Part shown: in pieces, positions 56,501 to 62,572 of the stretch
Position numbering within the stretch: position 1 is the stretch's first letter
Layout: every line of letters starts with the position of its first letter
NCBI RefSeq assembly: GCF_000720485.1
Contig: NZ_JOAX01000024.1
Location: 54,952 to 118,951 of the forward strand
Length of the DNA: 64,000 nt
From: Streptomyces ochraceiscleroticus
GTDB taxonomy: Bacteria > Actinomycetota > Actinomycetes > Streptomycetales > Streptomycetaceae
Direction: 5' to 3'
Notes under the pieces: generated by a model
Database searches by the model: none
Told to the model about the DNA's origin: nothing
What the model saw: only the letters and a program-made list of their open reading frames with translations
Program-made: the position numbers and the translations under genes

Positions 56501-57567
56501 TCCAGCAGGTGCAGGACGGAGACGCCCATGTCGCGCAGGCCGACCGCGTCGTCCGGACGCGGCAGGTCCACGGCGTCCTCGCCGTGCCCGTCGGACACCA
56601 CGAGCAGCCGGGAAGTCATGGCCAGCGCGTCCCTGTTGGACAGGCCGCGGCGCACCTCGGCCGCGTACGAGGCGCGGCGGCGCAGCTCGGGGCCGATCTG
56701 CCGGGCGAGCTGGGGCGCGGAGGGGGCGATCCGGCGGGCCGCCACCGGGCCGTCGAACTGCTCGGTGTCGAGCAGATGCGGCAGCCACTTGGCCCACTCC
56801 CACTCGGGGAGCCGGTCGCCCGGTACCGCCAGCGCCATCGCCACGTCGTCCGGCGCGTGGGTCGCGGCGGTCTGCACGAGCAGGGCGCGGGCGACGCGCA
56901 GGCAGTCCTCGCGCGGGCCGACGACGCTGATGTTGCCGACCCGGTCGAGCGGGACGGTGAGCGGGAGTTCGGTGCCGGTGCGGAAGCGGTCCATCAGCGC
57001 CGACGCCTCGTTGAGCATGAAGCGGTCGGGCGGGGTGAGGACGGAAGAGCCCTGCTGGGCGACCGTGAGATCGCGGACCGGCATCTCGCCCGTGCCGACG
57101 CGCACCCGCAGGAAGTCCCCGTCCAGCCGGCGGCGCTCCCACAGCCGGGCCGGGTCGCGCACGATGTCGTACAGCGCGTCCGGCGGCGGGTTCAGCACAT
57201 CGGCCTGCTCGCGCCGCTCGCGCTCCTCGCGGGACAGCTCCTCGCGCAGGTCCTCCAGGTAGGCGAGGTACGCCTCGCGCTGGGTGCGACGGGTGCGCTG
57301 GGCCTTGCCGCGCTGCGAGAAGGCGAGGCCGAGGGTGCCGATGAGGGTGACGACGACGATGATCGCGCCGAGCCCGGCGAACTGGCTGTTGCGTACGACC
57401 GTCATCATCACGACGGACGACAGGACACCCGCGACGGGCAGCAGCGACATCGCGACGTTGCCCGACTTGCCCTCGGGGAGGTTGGGCGGGGCTTCAATGA
57501 CGCGTGCCTCGGGCGCGGCCTGGGGCCGCGCGGTCCTGGCCGGGCGGTGGATCAGTCGGGTACTCAT
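53593..57567 (-). CDS. eccC: Type VII secretion ATPase EccC (fused EccCa/EccCb)
   Basis: The 1324-residue FtsK/SpoIIIE-family motor has a membrane hairpin (~40-82) and a beta/helical linker, then three tandem ATPase domains. Walker A motifs are GATGSGKSELL (D1), GGPASGKTTLL (D2) and GDSECGKTNLL (D3). Walker B-type strands are LFVVIDEFGELL in D1, IVLVIDGFGALR in D2 and RIVVLVDDYDVL in D3. It recognises WxG-type substrates through D3 and drives their export. The mycobacterial ESX-1 protein is split in two; here it is one chain, as in streptomycetes and firmicutes. Confidence 0.96.
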   Translation of the reverse strand: MSTRLIHRPARTARPQAAPEARVIEAPPNLPEGKSGNVAMSLLPVAGVLSSVVMMTVVRNSQFAGLGAIIVVVTLIGTLGLAFSQRGKAQRTRRTQREAYLAYLEDLREELSREERERREQADVLNPPPDALYDIVRDPARLWERRRLDGDFLRVRVGTGEMPVRDLTVAQQGSSVLTPPDRFMLNEASALMDRFRTGTELPLTVPLDRVGNISVVGPREDCLRVARALLVQTAATHAPDDVAMALAVPGDRLPEWEWAKWLPHLLDTEQFDGPVAARRIAPSAPQLARQIGPELRRRASYAAEVRRGLSNRDALAMTSRLLVVSDGHGEDAVDLPRPDDAVGLRDMGVSVLHLLEHRVQEPGQVSVRITVNGDQVVIEDLREQEPISAHGTVDEVSVPFAEGLARMLAPMRLSAESLVDAPLSGPVDFAELLGIDDVAQLDLSRLWAPRGERAFLRVPIGISDSHEPVLLDLKESSELGMGPHGLCVGATGSGKSELLRTLVLALVATHPPEDLAMVLVDYKGGATFAPFADLPHVAGVITNLENQAGLVERVHASLAGEVKRRQQVLKDAGNVADIGDYATLRAEKRPDLDPLPHLFVVIDEFGELLTAKPDFIDLFLSIGRIGRSIGVHLLLSSQRIEGGKLKGLDTYLSYRLGLRTFSADESRTVLDTTDAFHLPPLPGFGYLKVDTSHYERFKASYVSGAYRGPVQRAEEEDTGPLALEYEAYNTLAEPDTSAEQQPQMRRRETGPTEMGVMVGQLEGAADPVRRIWLPPLPAAIALDKAAGPVEVGARGMQLAARRGPLQIPLGLLDDPTKQWQGQYVLDLTVAGGHAAIIGGPASGKTTLLRTLALSVALTHTPQEVGIYGLDLVGGGLQALSGLPHVGGVAGRADRERAGRTVEEVRNMLALREELFRQHGIDSVDQLRTLHAAGRLPQLASAEIVLVIDGFGALRDDFEELDEAVVDILKRGSGYGIHVVAGMTRWNDVRIATQSHFGTRVELRLNDPSESSIDRKLAETLSPDEPGRVLTDGKLFAQIALPRTDGTADTSELGAVLERTARTVRATWSGEVAQPVRVLPRVLEPHALPGPAAEPQRVPIGLDQTALAPVLLDLFQHDQHLLILGDSECGKTNLLKTVAQGLIERYGEDDLVFAVMDPRRGLRGAIPEEFRGGYAYNPKMCAGLAHGVASQLEKRLPGDGTDVEDLEPGSWGGGPRIVVLVDDYDVLTTAGQAPLEPFLPYIPSAADIGLHFVLTRRVAGASRGMYEPLMLSLRESGASALLMSGDRSEGQLFPGTYASLQPPGRGVFMQRGRPNRLIQTVYTEG

Positions 57568-57603
57568 CGGCGTCCGTCACTCACGGTCGGGCTCGGCATG
57601 GGG

Positions 57604-58875
57604 TCAGTGGCGCTGCTGGGAGAGCCGGAACGCGTCCGCGGCGAGGCGGGTGGCGGCTTCCCTGGTGGAGTGCGCGAGGAGCTCGGTACGGATCGTGCCG
57701 CCGGCCGCCAGATGCCGGTCGTACGGCAGGACCTGGACGCTCGCCCCCGTGGCCCGCAGCGACTTGACCGCCTCGTCGAGGTCGAGTCCGCCGTGCGGGA
57801 CGAGCTCGGTGAGCATGACGACCGTGCCCGCGATCACGTGCGGCGGCAGCCCCTGCATCCACTGCAGTACCGAGTGGGTGCTGGTGATGCCCTCCAGGGT
57901 GGCGGGCGCGGTCAGGACGCGGGCCTGGGCGGCGGAGAGCGCCACGCGGGCGACCTCGGCGGGCAGCGTCTCGCAGTCCACGACGGTGACGCCGAAGTAC
58001 CGGCGCAGCGAGACCATGACCCGCTCGTACGCCCTGGTCTCCAGCATCGCGCCGATCTGGCCCTGGCTGCCGGGCAGCAGCCAGGCGTTGTTGGGGAGCT
58101 GGACGAGGTACCCGGTGACGTCCAGCAGCGACATCTGCGGCTCGACGATGCCCGCCAGGTCGCCGGTGGTCCAGCGCAGCGTCTCGGCGCCGAGGCGCAG
58201 CGGCAGCGAGCCGAGCGACGGGTCGGCCTCGACGAACAGGACCGGGTCCTGCCGGTAGTGCGCGTACGCCGTGCCGAGCAGCGCCGCGACCGTCGACTTG
58301 CCCGAGCCGCCCCGGATGGAGGTCACGGCGATCTGCCGGCCGGTGGTCACCGGCTGCTGGAGGACCTCGGCGGTGGCGGTGGTCTCGGCGACCTCGCGCG
58401 CGGCGGAGGAGGAGACGGTACGGCGCAGGTTGCGGGTGGCCCGCGCGGCGAACGACTCACCGTGCCGCGGCTTGCGCCCGGTGCGGGCGAGGCCCTTGTC
58501 CACGACGGGGCGGGAGTCGGGGGTGCGGTGGGGGCGGGCGTCCGGGGCGTAGGGGGCTTGGGGCGGGAGCTGCTGCTGGTACTGCTGTTGATGCTGCTGC
58601 GGGTAGTGCTGGGGCTGGTCGTACTGGGGGGTCTGCTGGTACTGGGGTGAGTGCTGGTGCGGGGTTGCTTGCGGGTACTGCTGCGGCCCGGCGGGCGGCT
58701 GCGCGCTCGGCTGCGGGGTGCTCTGGTGAGGCGCGGCCTGCTGGGGCGTGGCCTGCTGAGACGCGGCCTGTGGCCCGGTCTGCTGAGGTGCGGCCTGCTG
58801 CGGTGCGTCCTGGGGGGCGGCCCCGCCCCGCAGGTCACGCAGCACATCGCCCTGCCAGTTGTCTCCGTTCGGCAT
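57604..58875 (-). CDS. MinD/ParA-like ATPase with Gln/Pro-rich N-terminus (EspI-like)
   Basis: The 423-residue protein has a Gln/Pro/Ala-rich N-terminal ~125 residues with many PQQAAPQ- and QYQQ-type units. A MinD/ParA-type P-loop domain follows, with the deviant Walker A in SIRGGSGKSTVAALLG, LFVEADPSLGSLPLRLG and VTVVDCETLPAEVAR. The layout matches EspI of mycobacterial ESX-1, which adjusts secretion to ATP level. The GTG/ATG at 58875 begins MPNGDNWQGDVLRDL. The gene lies between eccD and eccC on the same strand. Confidence 0.88.
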   Translation of the reverse strand: MPNGDNWQGDVLRDLRGGAAPQDAPQQAAPQQTGPQAASQQATPQQAAPHQSTPQPSAQPPAGPQQYPQATPHQHSPQYQQTPQYDQPQHYPQQHQQQYQQQLPPQAPYAPDARPHRTPDSRPVVDKGLARTGRKPRHGESFAARATRNLRRTVSSSAAREVAETTATAEVLQQPVTTGRQIAVTSIRGGSGKSTVAALLGTAYAHYRQDPVLFVEADPSLGSLPLRLGAETLRWTTGDLAGIVEPQMSLLDVTGYLVQLPNNAWLLPGSQGQIGAMLETRAYERVMVSLRRYFGVTVVDCETLPAEVARVALSAAQARVLTAPATLEGITSTHSVLQWMQGLPPHVIAGTVVMLTELVPHGGLDLDEAVKSLRATGASVQVLPYDRHLAAGGTIRTELLAHSTREAATRLAADAFRLSQQRH

Positions 58876-58956
58876 GTCAGCCCTTCTTTTCCGCCCTGCT
58901 GCCCCGCCCGGAGCGCCTGCGCGTCGAACTCAGAACTTGATGGAGCGTGTTGAGCA

Positions 58957-60312
58957 TCAGAACTTGTTGAGCAGCTGTCCGTACACGCCGAACGCCCCGA
59001 CCGCGAGCGGGAAGAGCCCGATCACGCCGATGGATTCGACCAGGTCGGCCACGCGCCGCAGCCGGACCTGCACATGCTCGGGCGGCTGCACCGCCAGCAC
59101 GAGCAGCGGCAGCACCGCCGCCGCGCACAGCACGACGAACGGCCCGGCGCCCCCGGCGTGGTCCAGCCACACCACGACCAGCCGCACGACGAGGACCGCC
59201 GCGGCGGCGAAGAGCGCCACGACCTCGGCCACCAGCGGGAAGGCGCGCGCCCTGGAGAGCAGCACCAGTGCCACCAGCGCGGGCAGCGCCACGGTCCACA
59301 CGGTCGGCGTCGCGGCCGTGGTGAGCAGCCAGCCGCCGGCGGTCGCGGAGGCCGCGGTGACGATCGTCGCGAGGGCGAGGCCGCGGTGGGTGGCCGCGAG
59401 CGCGTTGCCCACCTGGTGGCGGCTGACGGACGTGCCGCCGGAGCGGCGGTCGTCGAGCGCGGTGAGCCCGGAGGCCATCAGGGCGAGCCGCGGCAGCAGG
59501 CCGAGCAGGATCACGGAGCAGACGGCCATCACGGCGCCGAGCCGCACCGGGTCGTCCTGGAGGGCTGCGACCGCCTCCCACACCACGGCGATCCCGGCGG
59601 TGGCCGCGGCGGCGATGAGCCCGCCGCGGCCGAGCGGCGAGAAGTATCCGAGGAGCGCCAGCGTCACGACGAGCGCGCCGCCGACGGCGGCCAGCCGCGT
59701 GGTTCCCGACCAGGCGTAGGCGTCGGCGGCGGTCCAGGCGGTGAGGACGCCGAGGCCGCCGGAGGCGAGCAGCAGCGCCGTGGCGAGCCCGCGGTTGCCC
59801 TGCCCGATCTTCGCGACGAGCGCGCCGGCCGCGAGGAGCACGAGCGTGACCGCGACCAGTACGCCCACGAGCGCGTCGAGCGCGAACTCGCGGCGCGCGA
59901 GCACCGCGGCGACCAGCGCGAAGGCGACCGTCGCGACGCCCGCGCTGACCCGGCGCGCGGCGGGCCGCCAGCGCCAGGTCTGCAGGTCCAGGTCGTCGGC
60001 GACCAGGTCGGTCACGTCGTGCACGACGGGGGCCGGCGGCGCCGAGTGGGCCCGGACGAGCCGGAGCACGGCGCCGTCCGCGACCTCCGCCGACGACAGC
60101 GTGCTGTCGTGCGGCAGCGCGGAGCCGTCCGACGTGATGAGCTGCCGGGTCATCGGCCGCGACGCGGCCCGGTCGTCCAGGAGCTGCAGGATGTCCGGCA
60201 GGAGCTGCCCTATCGGGGTGTCGGAGGGCAGGACGATGTCGGCCCGGCGTCGCTCGCCGACCAAGGTCACCCGGCTGAGTTGCGCCCGGGCTGTCGTTGC
60301 TGTGCTCACCAC
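58957..60312 (-). CDS. eccD: Type VII secretion membrane protein EccD
   Basis: The 451-residue protein starts with a ubiquitin-like domain (~10-90; SRVTLVGERRRADIVLPSD, IGQLLPDILQLLDDRA) followed by eleven predicted membrane helices from ~120 to the C-terminus, the EccD arrangement. It forms the membrane channel ring with EccC and EccB. Either of two adjacent GTG codons (60312 or 60309) can start it; a -10-like hexamer 7 bases before suggests a leaderless transcript. The protein is about the usual length for the family. Confidence 0.93.
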   Translation of the reverse strand: MVSTATTARAQLSRVTLVGERRRADIVLPSDTPIGQLLPDILQLLDDRAASRPMTRQLITSDGSALPHDSTLSSAEVADGAVLRLVRAHSAPPAPVVHDVTDLVADDLDLQTWRWRPAARRVSAGVATVAFALVAAVLARREFALDALVGVLVAVTLVLLAAGALVAKIGQGNRGLATALLLASGGLGVLTAWTAADAYAWSGTTRLAAVGGALVVTLALLGYFSPLGRGGLIAAAATAGIAVVWEAVAALQDDPVRLGAVMAVCSVILLGLLPRLALMASGLTALDDRRSGGTSVSRHQVGNALAATHRGLALATIVTAASATAGGWLLTTAATPTVWTVALPALVALVLLSRARAFPLVAEVVALFAAAAVLVVRLVVVWLDHAGGAGPFVVLCAAAVLPLLVLAVQPPEHVQVRLRRVADLVESIGVIGLFPLAVGAFGVYGQLLNKF

Positions 60313-60319
60313 TTACGGG

Positions 60320-60325
60320 AACCTA
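60320..60325 (-). promoter_or_regulatory. Candidate -10 element before eccD
   Basis: TAGGTT on the minus strand is 7 bases from the eccD GTG at 60312. The 195-base gap upstream is AT-richer than its surroundings, which fits a promoter region. Confidence 0.45.
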
Positions 60326-60507
60326 TCGTCGCGACGTTGAGTACTCGGGCCTGTACGGCGTTCCCATGTTACTGGTGCCCTGCCCATTCCCTTTTGTGCG
60401 GAATTCCGCCGCCGGTGCGTCGAATTCCCGCTTTATCCACCCGAGTTATCGGTGTGAAATCCCCGACAACCTTCCCACTCATCCTGCTTTTCCCGGATTC
60501 CCCGGTT

Positions 60508-60786
60508 CTACCGCTTCGCCGCATTCGCCGGCTGCTCGTACTGCTGTTCCTGGCGCTGCTGCTTCTCCTGCTCGGCCTTCTGCTGCGCCAGGGTGTGCTG
60601 GAGGAAGGACCATCCGACGCAGCCCGCGCAGAGCACGGCGGCGATGGCGATGCCGGCGAACATCTTGCCGATCCGCTCGTCCGCCGTTCGCCGCGCCCGC
60701 TGCGCGCCGAACAGCAGCGCGTCCCGCATCCTGCGCCGGCGTACCGCCACCGACTCCAGAAGCTGGCTGTCGTAATCCCGTGCCAT
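60508..60786 (-). CDS. Small single-helix membrane protein in the type VII locus
   Basis: The 92-residue product begins MARDYDSQLLESVAVRRRR and has one hydrophobic segment (~40-60, containing MFAGIAIAAVLCAGCVGW). It ends in a Gln/Glu/Lys-rich helix that may form a coiled coil. I do not recognise a family. Position between the paralogous small-domain genes and eccD, in the same orientation, suggests a role in secretion or in protecting the membrane machinery. An upstream start at 60831 is possible. Confidence 0.65.
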   Translation of the reverse strand: MARDYDSQLLESVAVRRRRMRDALLFGAQRARRTADERIGKMFAGIAIAAVLCAGCVGWSFLQHTLAQQKAEQEKQQRQEQQYEQPANAAKR

Positions 60787-60872
60787 ACGTCTCGTCGTCC
60801 GTTGTGTCGGTCGTGTGGGTCCCTGGAACATATGGCATGGGTGAGGAAGCAGTACACCCCAGGGTCACGGGG

Positions 60873-62090
60873 TCAGGACCGAGTGAGTCCCTGGAAGATC
60901 ATGAAACAGATCCACAGCACGGGAATCAGCGCGATATACGCGAGCGGCCGCTGACGCACCGGCTTCCCCGGATCGGCCTGCCGCCCGTGCTGCCCCGGCA
61001 CTGGCGCGGGCAGCTTGCTGACCTTGCGCCGCGCGACAAGATTCCAGACCACGGTGAACGGCGTGAAAAGAAACAGCGAAAACGGACTCCACCAGCCCTG
61101 CCACAACGTGACCGTCATCATCGTCCGATAGACCGCGATGCCGCAGTTCCCGCACATCGGCCCGTCGTACTTCTGAAAACGCATCAGAATGAGAAACCCT
61201 TGATGCGCCCGGAACGTCACCCGCGCGACAGGCGTTCCTCCGCAGAAGCGACACGCTTCGTACGCGGGCTGCGGCGACATCCCGTACGGCGCGGGCGGCA
61301 TGCCGTACTGGGGCTGCGGGGCTCCGTACAGCGACTGTCCGGCTTGCGGCGCTTCGGGCCGCTGGGCGTACGGGTTCCGCGCTGTCCTGTTCGCCTCGTA
61401 CCAGGAGCGGAGCGACTCGACGGTGGCGTCCAGGAGGCCGCTCTTCAATGCCTGGTCGATCATCCCGTCGCTGATCCGCTCCCCGAGAATCACCGCCATG
61501 GCCGCGCGGACGGCGTCGGCCGGTGACAGTCGTCCCTCCGGCGACAGCCGGGGCAGGGGGTTCGCCGACCACCGGTACTCGGTCGTGAGGGCACCGACGC
61601 CCTGCAGTGTGCTGACGGCGTGCAACAGCGCCTTGCTGTAGCGGGGGTAGGGCATCTGGATCACGCCGTTGGCGTCCTTCTCGCCCCCGCCCCACTCGAC
61701 CTTCCGGTCCTCGTCCGTCAGCGCGTCGAAGGCGTCGCCGAGCTCCCGCCAGGCCGCCGGGTTGTCCCGGTCGAGCGCGGCGAGCAGGCGCTGGTCGTCG
61801 GCCGGGGTGACGGTACGGGCGAGCTCCTCGATCGCGGCCACACCGGGGGCGGCGGTGACGGGTCCGACACCGGGCTCGCGGCTGAGGAGGCCGAGGACGT
61901 CCAGGGGCGCGACGCCGCGTTCCCGCGCCGCACGCACCTTGGCGTCGTACCACTCCAGCCCTGCCCTGTAGGCGTCGACACTGCTCGCCTTCCGGTCCAC
62001 CCAGCCGACCTCGTCGGAGTCACCCCAGGCATAGCCCATCACCTGCCCGTCGGGAGCGGAGACGGTGATGTACTGCACGGGTGCGGGCAT
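60873..62090 (-). CDS. Membrane protein with a small shared N-terminal domain and zinc-ribbon-like cysteines
   Basis: The 405-residue protein opens with a domain (~4-70) carrying GQVMGYAWGDSDEVGW and RGVAPLDVLGLL, also present in the next gene upstream. A helical middle part (~75-240) with repeated Trp/Arg-rich helices follows. A Tyr/Pro/Gln-rich linker (~255-290) precedes two Cys pairs (CRFCGG and MCGNCG, 37 residues apart), which look like a zinc ribbon, and two hydrophobic segments. The N-terminus shows no signal. The ATG at 62090 is preferred to a TTG at 62099. The family is not known to me; immunity or adaptor is inference from position. Confidence 0.7.
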   Translation of the reverse strand: MPAPVQYITVSAPDGQVMGYAWGDSDEVGWVDRKASSVDAYRAGLEWYDAKVRAARERGVAPLDVLGLLSREPGVGPVTAAPGVAAIEELARTVTPADDQRLLAALDRDNPAAWRELGDAFDALTDEDRKVEWGGGEKDANGVIQMPYPRYSKALLHAVSTLQGVGALTTEYRWSANPLPRLSPEGRLSPADAVRAAMAVILGERISDGMIDQALKSGLLDATVESLRSWYEANRTARNPYAQRPEAPQAGQSLYGAPQPQYGMPPAPYGMSPQPAYEACRFCGGTPVARVTFRAHQGFLILMRFQKYDGPMCGNCGIAVYRTMMTVTLWQGWWSPFSLFLFTPFTVVWNLVARRKVSKLPAPVPGQHGRQADPGKPVRQRPLAYIALIPVLWICFMIFQGLTRS

Positions 62091-62132
62091 GTTGCTCAAG
62101 CTGTCTCGAAGCGCGGGTTGGCCGACACGGGT

Positions 62133-62531
62133 TCAGCCACCGGAGGCCAGGTCCTTGAGTGCGGCGAGTGACGGGGCCTCGGTCAGGGAATCGCGGACAG
62201 CATGGCTCAGCTTGTTGTCGTTCGCGCCCTGGGCCAGTTCCGCGAGGAGAGCCGTGGGTGCGAGCCCACGGGCCTTACCGCCGCGCAGCGCCCGAAGCCA
62301 CGAGGCGCCCGCGTTCACCTGGCCGGCCGTGAGGCCAGCGGGTACGACCCAGCCGGCCGCGTCGTCACTGTCGTTGCCCCAGACGTACCCGATCACCGAG
62401 CCAGCCGCGTCGGCGATGTTCAGGTACGCGACCGGTCCGCTGGTCTCCCGGTTGTACGTCGGAGGGCCGGACACCTGGTTGAACGGCAGGTCCTCGGCAA
62501 AGCGCGGGTTGATCGGTCGATCGCTGCTCAT
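62133..62531 (-). CDS. Small protein made of the shared domain; candidate immunity/adaptor
   Basis: The 132-residue cytoplasmic protein contains the same domain as the following gene: GSVIGYVWGNDSDDAAGW and RGLAPTALLAEL align with the neighbour's GQVMGYAWGDSDEVGW and RGVAPLDVLGLL over about 65 residues. It lies directly downstream of the ADP-ribosyltransferase-type toxin gene, where immunity genes normally sit. The ATG at 62531 is used; a GTG at 62540 is the alternative. I do not recognise a named family. Confidence 0.7.
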   Translation of the reverse strand: MSSDRPINPRFAEDLPFNQVSGPPTYNRETSGPVAYLNIADAAGSVIGYVWGNDSDDAAGWVVPAGLTAGQVNAGASWLRALRGGKARGLAPTALLAELAQGANDNKLSHAVRDSLTEAPSLAALKDLASGG

Positions 62532-62572
62532 GACGTCCACATTCCTTTACCTTCAGCTGTTCGGCGATGAGG

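Noticed and set aside
53818..58650. A very long open frame on the plus strand opposite eccC and the EspI-like gene
   Set aside because: The translation is Arg/Ala/Gly/Val-rich with no domain, which is typical of the frame opposite a GC-rich gene. The minus strand encodes clear ATPase motifs throughout.
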